NCBI RefSeq assembly: GCF_900104955.1
Contig: NZ_FNSI01000001.1
Location: 4,684,001-4,748,000, forward strand
Direction: 5' to 3'
Source: Beijerinckia sp. 28-YEA-48
Lineage (GTDB): Bacteria; Pseudomonadota; Alphaproteobacteria; Rhizobiales; Beijerinckiaceae
Length of the DNA: 64,000 bases
Position numbers and translations under genes: made by a program. This document shows positions 16,080-26,400 of this stretch, in pieces. Below the pieces are notes generated by a model, which was given only the letters and a program-made list of their open reading frames with translations, was not told the DNA's origin and searched no databases. Numbering within the stretch: the stretch's first letter is position 1; the number at the start of each line of letters is the position of its first letter.

Positions 16080-17819
16080 ATGAGCCAGCCGAGCGCCGCC
16101 TGCACCATTGATTTCCCTGACGAAGCCGGTCGGCGCGTGCAGCACCGGTTCGCCAACCCGCGCACCGTTTTGACGGCGTGGCAGCCTGGCGAAGTGGCTG
16201 CGCTGCTGCGGCAGGTGGGCGAATTCAGCCGCGCCGGTTTGTGGGCGGTCGGCATGGTTTCGTATGAAGCCGCGACCGCCTTCGATCCGACCTATCCGAC
16301 CTTCGCACCTATTCCGGGCTTGCCCCTGGCGGCGTTCGCCATCTTTGATACGCCCATCGAAAATGATCCTCAGAACGCACCGGGTGACTTTTCCTGCGCC
16401 GGATGGCGCAACGAAATCACGCGCACGCGTTTCGTCGACGCGATCAGAACGATCCGCGAAGATATTGCCGCCGGCGATTACTATCAGACCAACTTCACCA
16501 CCCGTTTCCACTCGCCCTTCGCGGGGGATGCCGCCGGCCTGTTCGCAGCGCTGCGGGCGACGCAGCCGGAAGCCTTTCAGATCTATCTCGATTTCGACGC
16601 GTGGCAGATCGCGTCGGTGTCGCCGGAACTATTTTTCCGCTGGGATGCGACGACCGGTGCCTTGGTCACGCGCCCGATGAAGGGGACGTCGCCTTTAAGT
16701 GTGCCAGCGGCCGAACTCGCTGCCTCCGTCAAGGACCGGGCGGAGAATCTGATGATCGTCGATCTGCTCCGCAACGACATCAGCCGGATCGCCAAACTCG
16801 GATCGGTACAGGTACCGCATCTATTCACCATCGAGAACCTGCCGACCTTGCGACAGATGACGTCGACTGTTGTCGGCGTGACGCAAGAGCATGTCGGGCT
16901 AGCGGAGATTTTCGCCGCGTTGTTTCCGTGCGGCTCCATAACGGGCGCGCCGAAACACGCGGCGATGAAAGCCATCGCCGCGCTCGAAGCCTCGCCCCGA
17001 GGGCCCTATTGCGGGGCGATGGGGATCGTCCAGCCTTCCGGCGCGGCCATCTTCAGCGTCGGCATTCGCACCGTCTATGTCGCCAAGGACAAAGCGGAGT
17101 GCGGCATCGGCGCGGGGATTACCTGGGGGTCTGATCCGCAGGGCGAATATGCCGAGTGCCTGCTCAAGCGCCGGTTCCTGTTCCGAGCCAGCGCCGATTT
17201 TAAACTGCTTGAGACTATTCGGCTTGAGGGTGGGAAATACTGGTTTTTGCTGGCGCATCTGGAGCGCCTGATGCGTTCGGCCGATCATTTCGGCTTTCTC
17301 GTCGATCGGACGCAGGTTGAGCGCGATCTCGATCGTATGGCGCTGGACCATGCCACCGGCGCCCATTGCGTTCGTCTCTTGCTGGCGCGGGACGGCCGAG
17401 TGCAATTGCAGCTGCTGCCTTTGCCGCAGACGCCTGCCGCGCCCACCGTCGTTCTGGCCAGCCATCCCGTTCAGGCCGACGATGAATTTCTGTATCACAA
17501 GACCACTCGCAGAGACGTGTACGAGGCCCGCGCGCCGAAAGACACGGCGCATTTTGATGCGCTGCTGTTCAACGAGGCCGAAGAGATCACCGAATTCACG
17601 CGCGGCAATGTGGCCGTGATGATCGATGGCGCTCTGGTCACGCCGCCGCTCAGCTCGGGGCTCTTGCCGGGCACCTTACGCGGCGAGCTGCTTCAAACGG
17701 GGCAAATGCAGGAACGCGTCGTGCGGCTTGAGGACTTGAAAAGCGCGGACTCGATCTGGTTCCTCAATGGTCTCAGAGGAAAAATCGAGGTGCGGCTGGT
17801 TCATGGACTGGCGGGATGA
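16080..17819 (+). CDS. pabB: Aminodeoxychorismate synthase component I fused to aminodeoxychorismate lyase domain
   Basis: 579 residues from ATG 16080. The N-terminal ~370 residues are a chorismate-binding domain with PMKGTSPLSVPAAELAAS, ENLMIVDLLRNDI and GSITGAPK, so it converts chorismate (with a PabA glutaminase) to aminodeoxychorismate. The rest is a PabC-like class IV aminotransferase fold: ETIRLEGGKYW, HLERLMRSADHF, ITEFTRGNVAVMIDG and PPLSSGLLPGTLRGELL. Together they make 4-aminobenzoate for folate. The upstream frame is open to 15954 but overlaps the aldolase gene. It is unrelated in function to the catabolic genes around it and probably has its own promoter. Confidence 0.93.
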   Translation: MSQPSAACTIDFPDEAGRRVQHRFANPRTVLTAWQPGEVAALLRQVGEFSRAGLWAVGMVSYEAATAFDPTYPTFAPIPGLPLAAFAIFDTPIENDPQNAPGDFSCAGWRNEITRTRFVDAIRTIREDIAAGDYYQTNFTTRFHSPFAGDAAGLFAALRATQPEAFQIYLDFDAWQIASVSPELFFRWDATTGALVTRPMKGTSPLSVPAAELAASVKDRAENLMIVDLLRNDISRIAKLGSVQVPHLFTIENLPTLRQMTSTVVGVTQEHVGLAEIFAALFPCGSITGAPKHAAMKAIAALEASPRGPYCGAMGIVQPSGAAIFSVGIRTVYVAKDKAECGIGAGITWGSDPQGEYAECLLKRRFLFRASADFKLLETIRLEGGKYWFLLAHLERLMRSADHFGFLVDRTQVERDLDRMALDHATGAHCVRLLLARDGRVQLQLLPLPQTPAAPTVVLASHPVQADDEFLYHKTTRRDVYEARAPKDTAHFDALLFNEAEEITEFTRGNVAVMIDGALVTPPLSSGLLPGTLRGELLQTGQMQERVVRLEDLKSADSIWFLNGLRGKIEVRLVHGLAG

Positions 17820-17859
17820 TGCACGCAGGATCGCCCGATCGGATCATGATGCGCGATGA

Positions 17860-18927
17860 TCAGGCGGCTTGTTCCTCCGCCGCTTTGCCTTCTGGAGCCT
17901 CGGCTTGCATCAGCCGGGCGATCGCTTTGCGTATGGCGGCGCCGGCCTGATCGCCCTGAAAGTTCATCAAGGGCTTGCCGCTACGGTCGGCGCGGATCGT
18001 CTGCTGCTGGCGTTCCAGCATCTGCGCGTCTTCGTCGAAGGCATGGCGCGTTTGCAGGTACATCTGTTCCGACACATGGGCGTCGTCCAGCGCCGCGCTG
18101 CGGCAGACCGACCAGAAATAATGACTCGTTTCTTCAGTCTCCGGCGTTATGCAGTTCAGCACGATATGATGCGGCCGCTGCATCTCCTCGCAGACGCCGG
18201 CCAGTTCACCGCCGAGCACCACGGTGAAAAAGCTGGGGGCGAAGAAATCGGAGGTTTGGAAGCGATCGATCTTGTCGGTTTGGGCAAAGCGCCCGGTCAT
18301 CAGCATGAAGCCCGACGGCGAGATATCGCGCATGGTGCGGGAGCTATGCACCGTGTCATCCTTGATGGTGACGCGCAGCGGGTTGTTGAACCAGCCGGTG
18401 CGGCCGCTGGCGCCGATGGTCGAGCGATGTACGAAGGCGAGATGGGTGAGATCGGCGAGGTTATCGAGCAACAGAAGGTAGTTGGCCTTGACGTGATGAT
18501 AGCCATGCACGGTCGTCCAGTCCGGATCGGTGTTGGTGCTCCAGGCATCGGGAATGCCATCGTCCGTGGCGCGCGCGGGATCGCCGATCCAGACGAAAAT
18601 CATGTCGTGGCGTTCCAGCGCGGGGAAATGCGTGACGCTCATGCCGCGCGGCGGGATCACATCCTGGCTCCGGATGTGGATGCAGCGGCCTTTGCCGTCG
18701 AATTGCGCGCCGTGATAGCCGCATTCGATCGCGCCATCGACCACTGATCCAGAGGACAGGGGCGCCTTGCGATGCGGGCAGATGTCCTCCAGCACGGCGA
18801 TGCCGCCGTCCTTGCCGCGGAACATGACGAGCGGGATCTGGCAGATCGTGCGGGCGAGCGGCTTTGCCGTCAGTTCGGCTGATGTGGCGATCGCGTACCA
18901 ATGATTGAGCGGATAGGTGCGGGCCAT
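17860..18927 (-). CDS. Rieske aromatic oxygenase, VanA/demethylase-like alpha subunit
   Basis: 355 residues. The Rieske [2Fe-2S] ligands are C50 and H52 (ICPHRKAPL) and C69 and H72 (IECGYHGAQFD). The mononuclear iron site is D159-x2-H162-x4-H167 (LADLTHLAFVH), with the bridging Asp. The length and the MARTYPLNHWYAIA start fit the single-subunit VanA/dicamba demethylase group, which O-demethylates or hydroxylates substituted benzoates. It is the last gene of a five-gene minus operon, 24 bases after the MFS gene. No reductase is in the operon; the Rieske ferredoxin gene upstream may supply electrons. Confidence 0.9.
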   Translation of the reverse strand: MARTYPLNHWYAIATSAELTAKPLARTICQIPLVMFRGKDGGIAVLEDICPHRKAPLSSGSVVDGAIECGYHGAQFDGKGRCIHIRSQDVIPPRGMSVTHFPALERHDMIFVWIGDPARATDDGIPDAWSTNTDPDWTTVHGYHHVKANYLLLLDNLADLTHLAFVHRSTIGASGRTGWFNNPLRVTIKDDTVHSSRTMRDISPSGFMLMTGRFAQTDKIDRFQTSDFFAPSFFTVVLGGELAGVCEEMQRPHHIVLNCITPETEETSHYFWSVCRSAALDDAHVSEQMYLQTRHAFDEDAQMLERQQQTIRADRSGKPLMNFQGDQAGAAIRKAIARLMQAEAPEGKAAEEQAA

Positions 18928-18951
18928 GGGACTGTCCTTCCGTTGGGGGTG

Positions 18952-20319
18952 TCAGCGCTGGCTCGCTGGTTGCAACATTGGCTGGCGCGCGGCTGCGCGT
19001 CGTCTGGCGCCCAGAAGGAACAGGCTGAGAAAGACGATGATCTCGGGCAATGCCGTGGCGAGGAACAATGTGCTGCGATCGACCTTCGCGGCGATCAGGA
19101 AGCCGCCCAGCAATGGTCCGAAGATGGCGCCGAACTTCGCCACCGCCAGCGCCAGGCCGACACCATTGGCGCGGCGTTCGCTGGGATAGAGCTTGCCAAC
19201 GGTGCTGTTCAGCCCCTGATGAGAGCCGATGACGAAGAAGCCGGTGATGAAGATGACGACCAGGTAAAACAGGTTGTCGAGCTGGATATAGCCCAGCGTG
19301 GCGGCGATCGGGCCGGCGATCAGCGGCATGATCATCAGGCCGAAGGCGCCGTAGCGATCGACAATATGGCCGGCGAGCAGCCCGCCGAGCGCGCCGCCCA
19401 TGGAGAGAACCGTCAAAGCAATGGCGGCTTCCGAGACGTTGCGGCCGAAGGATTCGATCAGCACCGGCATCCAGCTGATCAGGAAGAACATGGTCAAGGA
19501 ACTGGCGATATAGGCGAGCCAGATCACCGCCGTGCTGAGGCGCAGGTCCGGCGAGAACAACGAGCGGACGATCGCGATCACGCTGGTATCGGCGGCCGTT
19601 TTCGCATCCTGGTTGGAGACGAAGGTGGTGCCGGCGGGCACGGGTCGGCCGGTAATGGCGCCCACGATCGACGCCGCTTGGGGCGAACGCGGATCGCGCC
19701 GGATCAGGAATTCCAGCGATTCCGGAATCCAGACATAGGCGACCAGCAGCAGGAGGAGGGCGGGAATGCCGCCGGCGATGAAGACGGCGTGCCAGCCGTA
19801 GCTGGGAATGATCCAGGCCGCGAGCAGGCCGCCCAGGCTCGATCCCAACACATAGCCAAACATGATGACCGCGACGATGAAGCCGCGCCGTTGCGGCGGC
19901 GTGTATTCGATGCAGAGCGCGTAGCAGATGGGGGTCAACCCGCCGACGCCGATGCCGGTGAGAAAGCGCAAGACGAGCAGATGCGCCATATCCGAGGCAA
20001 AGACCGTCGCGGTGGTGAAAATGCCGACGATCGCGATGGCCAGGAGAATTGTTGGGCGGCGCCCGAGCCGGTCGCCGAAATAGCCAAAGAGAATGCTGCC
20101 GACCATCAGACCGGCGAGACCGGCGCTGAACACCGGGCCGAAGAACGATCGATCGACCTTCCAGGAGGCGATGATGGAGGGGGCCGCGAAGGCAATGGTC
20201 TGCAGGTCAAAGCCGTCGACGAGCATCAGCAGCGTCGAGATGATGATCAGGCGCGTGACCAAGGCATTGCGTGACTGCGTGGCGACAACGTCAGCCACAT
20301 TGACTGAATTCTGCAGCAT
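18952..20319 (-). CDS. MFS transporter, aromatic acid:H+ symporter (AAHS) type
   Basis: 455 residues from ATG 20319, preceded by GGGAGGA. About twelve hydrophobic segments. The AAHS signatures are LMLVDGFDLQTIAFAAP in TM1, GYFGDRLGRRPTILLA in the loop 2-3 MFS motif, and FLTGIGVGGLTPICYALCIEY. This group (PcaK, BenK, VanK) imports benzoate, vanillate and hydroxybenzoates. It lies between the two Rieske genes and probably imports the operon's substrate. A longer open frame to 20655 runs into the ferredoxin gene and is not the true start. Confidence 0.92.
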   Translation of the reverse strand: MLQNSVNVADVVATQSRNALVTRLIIISTLLMLVDGFDLQTIAFAAPSIIASWKVDRSFFGPVFSAGLAGLMVGSILFGYFGDRLGRRPTILLAIAIVGIFTTATVFASDMAHLLVLRFLTGIGVGGLTPICYALCIEYTPPQRRGFIVAVIMFGYVLGSSLGGLLAAWIIPSYGWHAVFIAGGIPALLLLLVAYVWIPESLEFLIRRDPRSPQAASIVGAITGRPVPAGTTFVSNQDAKTAADTSVIAIVRSLFSPDLRLSTAVIWLAYIASSLTMFFLISWMPVLIESFGRNVSEAAIALTVLSMGGALGGLLAGHIVDRYGAFGLMIMPLIAGPIAATLGYIQLDNLFYLVVIFITGFFVIGSHQGLNSTVGKLYPSERRANGVGLALAVAKFGAIFGPLLGGFLIAAKVDRSTLFLATALPEIIVFLSLFLLGARRRAAARQPMLQPASQR

Positions 20320-20359
20320 GTAGTCCTCCCTTATCGTCCTTGGTTGTGCGCTTTGCCCC

Positions 20360-20791
20360 TCAGCCGTGCACAACCACGTACAAATCATCGAGCGAGACCT
20401 GTAAGGGCTCCGCTTTATAAGGCCCCTCTTCGTAAGGCCCTTTTTGCAACGCCCCGCCTTTGGTGACAGCGACGTCATAGCGTGGCGTGCGCGTCTTCCT
20501 GGGGTCGCAGTAGGATTGCCCGGTTTTGATGTCGAACTCCCAGCCGTGCCAGGGGCAGCGCAGGAACTGGTTGTCTTGCGCCAGGTCATAGTCGCCAGGT
20601 CCATCCGAGACGACGAGCGCGCCGAGACGGCCTTTGCAGAGCTCGGCGCCCTCATGCGGGCAGCGATTCAGCAAAGCGTAGAATTCATCCTCGACGCGGA
20701 AGACGACGACCGAGCGGCCATTGACCTCGACGACTTTGCGCGTGTTGGGCGGAAAGTCGTCGATATGGGAAATCACATGAGATGACGTCAT
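20360..20791 (-). CDS. Rieske [2Fe-2S] ferredoxin-type protein
   Basis: 143 residues. Ligands are C44 and H46 (NRCPHEGAEL) and C79 and H82 (LRCPWHGWEFD), with a 32-residue interval that is longer than in most Rieske ferredoxins. A ~50-residue tail follows the second cluster motif. It probably passes electrons to the Rieske oxygenase encoded two genes downstream. Its ATG overlaps the stop of the preceding amidohydrolase gene (ATGA), and the MFS gene starts about 40 bases on. Confidence 0.85.
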   Translation of the reverse strand: MTSSHVISHIDDFPPNTRKVVEVNGRSVVVFRVEDEFYALLNRCPHEGAELCKGRLGALVVSDGPGDYDLAQDNQFLRCPWHGWEFDIKTGQSYCDPRKTRTPRYDVAVTKGGALQKGPYEEGPYKAEPLQVSLDDLYVVVHG

Positions 20792-21894
20792 AGTCTGTAG
20801 GCCCGTTGCGCATTGGTAGAGAAAATCATCTGGCGTTCGTCGTCGCTCAGGCGAAGTTTGAAGGCCTGTTTGGGGTCGTCGTAATCCCAGTGTGGATAGT
20901 CGCTGGAATAGAGCAGGCGATCGACACCGATCCATTCGATGACGTCACGCAGCTGGCCTGGCGTGCGGCATTCTTCCATCGGCTGTGTCGTGAACCAGGT
21001 GCGCGAGCGGATATATTCGGAAGGCTTCTGCTTCACATGCGGAACTTCGCTGCGCATGCGCTCCCACTGGCGATCGAGACGCCAGGTCATATGCGGCACC
21101 CAGGTGAAGCCGCCTTCGACAAAGACCACCTTGAGAGCAGGGAATTTCTCGAACACGCCTTCAAACACCAGGCTCATGATGATGTTCTGGTAGAGCGGGC
21201 CCGACGTGTAATGATCCTGGATATAGAACGTCGGCCAGCCGATGCCCGATGAAGGGTGCCCACCACCGGGAATCACCGGATGAAACACGATCGGTAGATT
21301 GGCACGGCAGGCCGCCTCATAGATCGGCCAATAGCGCCGCCGCCCCAAGGGTTCGATCGGCTTCGGCGAGAGCATGATGTGGGAGAAGCGCGGATCGGCC
21401 GCCCAATAGTCGATTTCAGCGACAGCCGCGAGCGGCTCTTCCTGGGTGACGATGATGCCGGCATGCAGGCGCGGATCCGGATCGACCCAGGTGGCCAATT
21501 GCCATTGATTGACCGCGCGCGACAGCGCCGCGCCATAATCCTGATTGCGCTCGTCGCTGACGGCGGTGCCCAGTGCGATCAAAGTGCCGGCACCGATATC
21601 GTTGGGGTCGAGATGCTGCCGCTGCATCAGTCCGAGGTCGGAGCCCGCCGGGCCGGTCTCGGGAAAGGCATCGAGCCGCATGCCACGGCCATCCATGCGC
21701 GGATGAATCTCCTGGCCGGTGATGCCCTGGCGGATATGCGGGCCGTAGTCGCGCATATGCGTCTTCCAGCGTTCCGACAGGAAGGGCAGGAGATCGTTGG
21801 GTGAGCGCGGCGTTGGATGCAGATCGCAATCGACCGTGGCGAGTTTTGCCGGCGTGGGTGTCGCCGGCGCGTTTGAACCAAGGGTGAGGGTCAT
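20788..21894 (-). CDS. Amidohydrolase-2 family metal-dependent hydrolase/decarboxylase (first of a pair)
   Basis: 368 residues from ATG 21894, which overlaps the upstream gene by ATGA. The N-terminal metal motif is DCDLHP, followed by a TIM-barrel layout with LPIVFHPV (barrel His), FVEGGFTWVPHM, and the terminal catalytic Asp in LLYSSDYPHWDYD. The family includes aromatic decarboxylases (ACMSD, 5-carboxyvanillate and gamma-resorcylate decarboxylases) and hydrolases. Next to a Rieske demethylase and an aromatic transporter, an aromatic-acid step is likely. It is a diverged paralogue of the next gene. Confidence 0.85.
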   Translation of the reverse strand: MTLTLGSNAPATPTPAKLATVDCDLHPTPRSPNDLLPFLSERWKTHMRDYGPHIRQGITGQEIHPRMDGRGMRLDAFPETGPAGSDLGLMQRQHLDPNDIGAGTLIALGTAVSDERNQDYGAALSRAVNQWQLATWVDPDPRLHAGIIVTQEEPLAAVAEIDYWAADPRFSHIMLSPKPIEPLGRRRYWPIYEAACRANLPIVFHPVIPGGGHPSSGIGWPTFYIQDHYTSGPLYQNIIMSLVFEGVFEKFPALKVVFVEGGFTWVPHMTWRLDRQWERMRSEVPHVKQKPSEYIRSRTWFTTQPMEECRTPGQLRDVIEWIGVDRLLYSSDYPHWDYDDPKQAFKLRLSDDERQMIFSTNAQRAYRL

Positions 21895-22994
21895 GACGAA
21901 GCTCCAACGGGCTGGGTGCTGTCGGCAGCGATGGCGAGGCGGGTATAGGTCTCGACCGGATTGTCGATGGCGATGCGTTTGACCAGAGCGTCCGGGAAGC
22001 CGTCGGGCAGTGCGTTCAAGCCGTCGAAATGGGCGTGCGGGTAGTCGGTCGAGAACAGAATCACGCGATCGGAATCGAAGTGATTGATGAGCCGCTGCAG
22101 CGCGGCCGGTTCCTCGGGGCCATCGAAGGGCTGCAAGGTCAGCCGTATGCGCTCGTTGATGATCTCGTGCGGCACGCGCTCGATCCACGGCACTTCGCGG
22201 CGGGTGGCGCGCCACATGCGATCATTGCGCCAGAGCAGGGCCGGGTACCAGCTCACGCCGGATTCGGCCAAAACGAAGGTCAACCGGTCGAACTTGCGAA
22301 AAACCCCTTCGGCCAACAGGCTGACCACGACATTCTCGAAGGCGGCCGATTGGGCGATATAGTCTTCGACGAAGTGCGAGGGCCAGCCGCCGCCGGTGGT
22401 GGCGACACGATGCAGGCTGCCGGCATGAATGCAGATCGGCAGGTGCAGCCGCTGCGCAGCTTCAAAGATCGGCCAATAGAGGCGGCGGCCGAGCGGCAGC
22501 TCGCCCATCACCGGCAAAAGCACCTGCACGAAACGCTTGTCTTCGCCGAGGCGCTCGATTTCCGAGACCGCATGGGCCGGGTCGGTCGGCGACACCAGGA
22601 TCGAGGCGCGCAAGCGCGGGTCGCCGGCCAGGAGGGTGTCGCGGGTCCAGTCGTTGACGGCGCTGATGATGGCGGCGGCCATGTCTTGATGGAACAGGGC
22701 GATGGAGCCATGCAGGACATTGCAGATGGCGTAACGAAGATTGAAGGGCTCAAGCAGCTCGTTGCGCAGTGTTGGGATGAGGTTCGCCTGGTCTTCCAGT
22801 GGCGTGCGCCAGTCAAGGCGGCGCGACAGCGGCACATTGGGTTTGTAGCTGGTGAAGGTGTAGTTCACCGTATCGAGCGCGCGCTCGACCAGCTGCGTGC
22901 GCCAATAGGGCGTCATATAGGGCAGCAGGCTTTTGATCGGCGGGGCGGCTGGATGGGTGTCGCAGTCGATGGCGCCTGTGAAAGGCAGTTGCAT
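21891..22994 (-). CDS. Amidohydrolase-2 family protein (second of a pair, first gene of the operon)
   Basis: 367 residues from ATG 22994, with GGGAGGAAAC directly before it. Same architecture as its neighbour: DCDTHP near residue 10, LPICIHAGSLH, VLAESGVSWYP and VILFSTDYPHAHFDG. Shared motif order and spacing show that the pair arose by duplication, but the loops differ considerably. They could act as a heteromer or on successive intermediates. The operon promoter should lie in 22995-23200. Confidence 0.85.
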   Translation of the reverse strand: MQLPFTGAIDCDTHPAAPPIKSLLPYMTPYWRTQLVERALDTVNYTFTSYKPNVPLSRRLDWRTPLEDQANLIPTLRNELLEPFNLRYAICNVLHGSIALFHQDMAAAIISAVNDWTRDTLLAGDPRLRASILVSPTDPAHAVSEIERLGEDKRFVQVLLPVMGELPLGRRLYWPIFEAAQRLHLPICIHAGSLHRVATTGGGWPSHFVEDYIAQSAAFENVVVSLLAEGVFRKFDRLTFVLAESGVSWYPALLWRNDRMWRATRREVPWIERVPHEIINERIRLTLQPFDGPEEPAALQRLINHFDSDRVILFSTDYPHAHFDGLNALPDGFPDALVKRIAIDNPVETYTRLAIAADSTQPVGASS

Positions 22995-23450
22995 GTTTCC
23001 TCCCTGGCCGCATGCGTCGTGGCGTTGGCTACAAGCTGGGAACAGGGGAAACACACGCGAACAAGGCTGGGCAAATAACCGGGGCTAATGACGCAAATTA
23101 GCAAATCGAATTTTGCGCTGCGAAAGCAGCGAAATTCGAATGAAATCAGTTCTCGTGTCGATGGATGGGAGAACTATTTCCGCTTCAGTAGATTTGTCCT
23201 TGCTTCTTGCGAGGGCGTGGCAGGTGAAGCCAGTCGCTGGAGTGATGCATGGGTTTTGAAGATCAGCGCCGGCAAGGCAGCGCGGGGAACATGATTCCCC
23301 GCGACATAAGAACGGATCAAAGTCGCGGCGACGCGTAGCAGCCTATCTTGATCCAATTCCATGCTTCCCACCTCACGCAATAGTAGGCTTCAGTACAACC
23401 CTGCGTCCATCAACTCGTTCCATCTCCATCAGGCGTGCGTCGAGCGGGCC
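22995..23450. promoter_or_regulatory. Intergenic region with two strong hairpins
   Basis: 456 bases without a credible gene. A hairpin at 23107-23138 has arms cgaatttt-gcgctgc and gcagcg-aaattcg with a GAAA tetraloop and a two-base bulge; it is upstream of the amidohydrolase operon. A second at 23281-23303 is CGCGGGGAA / TTCCCCGCG with a CATGA loop, about 150 bases past the autotransporter stop on its strand, so it may mark that mRNA's 3' end. Neither has a T run. Confidence 0.5.
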
Positions 23451-26400
23451 CTACCATTGGTAGCGAAGCGCACCCTTGCCGGCGTAGCTGTTGCCGCGAC
23501 CGGAGAACTCGCCTTCAAAACTGGCCGCGATTGACCAGCCGCTCGGCCACTTCATTTCAGCGCCAGCCGTGACCAGCGCGGCATTGCGGGCTTGCGCCGC
23601 GCCGTTGACCACGAAGCTTGAGGCCGGAAGGTTGAGGAAGGATGCGGAGAGCGAGCCGTCCGGATTGAAGTTGTGCGCCCAGGCGAGGCGACCGCGCAGC
23701 CAGAGCGTGGCAGATCCGATATCGATCGCGGTATCGCCGCGCAGGCCGAGTTCCGTCCGCCAAGCGGTGACGTTCTTTGCTGCATAGTTCAGGGCGAAAA
23801 GGCCAGGGCCGGTCACTGCTTGCTCGCTATATGTCGGCAGAGCGATGTTGGTGAACTGGCCAGCCGCGTAGGGCGTCAAGCCACCAAACGGCGTGGTGAT
23901 ACGAGTGCCACTTTCGAGCCGTCCGGAGAAGCTGTGGGCGCTGAACCGCGCCCGCAACTGATCGAACATGACGCGCCGGTCGGTGGTCACGTCCTGCCAG
24001 CCATAGGCCAATGAGCCAGCGACATAGGCGGCGCCGAAATTCTGGCGACCATAGAGACCGGCCTGGAAGACATTGGACGAACCGCTGCCCACGCCGCTGG
24101 CGAGATGATAGCTGGTGCCGCCGCCGCCGAGCGCGAAGCCCACGACCGTATCGGGCGAGACGCGATAATCGGCGCCGGCCACCATGCCATAGATTCCGCC
24201 GCTATATGTGTTGGAGCCGATGAAGCTATTGCCACGCGTCGTTTGCGTGCCGCCATAGCCGGCCGCCCAGACACTCCAGCGCGGCTGCAAGGCGACCATG
24301 ATCGGCTGCGTGCCGCGCGGTAGCGGGGCATAGGACATGGGCAGCATGGCCGTGGCGCGGCCGCTGGCCGAGGGATCGTTCATCAAGTTGAGGAAACGAT
24401 CCATGATGGTGAACGTGCTCTGCTGCACGCCCGTGGCGGATTCGCCCGAGGCCTGTGTGAGGCCAGATGATCCAAGCGTGCCGAACACCAAGGGAATGCC
24501 GCCCGCAAAGTTGAAGGAATTCACCAGCCCGTAAGCGACGCGAGCCTGGTTCGACGTCAGACCACCGCCAAAGCTCGGTGCGGTTGGCGGCGTGTAGTTC
24601 AGCGTCAAGTCGAGATAGGCGTTGTTGGCATCGTAATTCAGCGCTGACGAGAAATTCGTCGGCAGGTTGGTGTTGACCGGCCCCGAGAACGTCCCATTCA
24701 CGCCGCCGGTTGCGTTGAGCACGGTATAACGCTTGTTCACATAAGAGCCGGGATCATACATCGCCGCGAGCGAGGCGCCGTTCAGCGCTGCAGTGCCCGA
24801 GACATTGACCCGGTCGGCGGCGGAGGGCGAGACCTCGACCCGATAGGTCGATCCAGCCATGAAGGTCAGATCGCCTTGGACGGTGAGCAGGCCAATGGAA
24901 TTGCCCGGCGCCAAAGTGCCGCCGGCATTGATGAGCGTGCTGCCAACCGTACCGTTGCCGGACAGCGTGCCGCCACTATTGACAGTCAGCAATGAAGACG
25001 AAGTGATCGAACCGTTCACCGACAGCGTGCCGTCGTTGACCGTCGTTTTGCCGGTATAGGTATTGATCCCCGACAAGGTCATCTTGCCGGTACCGACCTT
25101 GATCAGGGAGCCGCCGGTGCCGCCGCCCGTGCCGCCATCGGCGATCACGCCAGTGACTTCGGTGGACAGATTGTTGCCGCCGATAGTCAGTTGCTTTTCG
25201 CCGATATAGAAGGTGCCGCCGCCGGCGAACGAGCCCACGGTGAACTTGTTGTCGCTATTGGGGCCTGGCGTCATCGACAGATCGAAGACGCCGCTGGCAG
25301 CCGTATTGATCAGCTGCGCATTGCCTGGTGTCGAATTGCCATCGAACAGCACGTTGCCACTGTTCTTGATGGTGGCATTGCCGGCGCTCGTATTGGAGTC
25401 GAATGTAAGCTGGGCACTATTGTTGATCGTGGCGTTGCCAGCGGTGGACTGCTGGGTAAACAGCATCGTGGCGTTGTTAGCGATGGTGGCGCCGCCGGCC
25501 GTGCTGGAATTGTGGAATTCGAGAGTGGCAGCGTTCGTGATGGCCGCCGTGCCCGCCGTGGCGTGATCGGCGAAGACTAAACTCCCATTGTTGGTGATGG
25601 TTGCGCCGCCGGCGGTCGCGGTGTTGGCGATGCGCAACGTGGCGCCGGTAATGTTGGCGATGGTGGCATTGCCGGCGCTGGCGCTGTCGACAAACGAGAG
25701 CGAACCCCGGTTCGTAATCGTCGCGCTGCCGCCCGTGCTGTTGTCGGTGAAATCGATCTGGGCACCGGCATGATTCGTGATGATGGCGCTGCCGGCGCTG
25801 GTATTTTGCGCGAACGATATGATGCCGTCGCTATCGATCGTCGCGCTTCCAGCCGTGCTGCTGGTCGAGAAATCAATCCTAGCTCCAGCCACATTGGTGA
25901 TCGTTGCCTGGCCGGCAGAGCTGTTGTCGTCGAAAGTGAAATATCTGTTGTTGGTGATATGAGCCGTGCCGGCGGTGGCGTTGTCGAAGAACTGGATCGT
26001 GCTGTCGTTGTTGATGGTGGCGCTACCAGCCGAACTCATATCGAGGAAAGCGAGAGGAACCGGGATGAAAGTGTGGCGGTCGCCGTTTTGGATGATCGCG
26101 GTTCCCGCTGTGCTGGTGTTGCTGAACACCATCGGACCCCGGTTGTTGATCTGGGCATTGCCGGCCGTGCTCGCGTCCTTGAAATCCACAGTGTAGGTAT
26201 TAACGATCACCGCGTTACCGGCCGTGCTGGTATCGAAGAAGGATAGAGCGCCGGTGTTCGTAATGTAGGCGCTGCTGGCGCTCGTGGCATTGCGGAAGTT
26301 CGTGGCACCGCCGTTTGTAATATTGGTAACCCCGCTCATATCGGCGTTGAAGAGCTCGAAGGTTCCGCTGACACCAACCGAGACATGCCCCACGATAGAG

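Noticed and set aside
18901-20274. 457-codon plus-strand frame opposite the MFS gene
   Set aside because: Its translation is a charged, Gln/Asp/Glu-rich string typical of antisense to membrane-protein codons.
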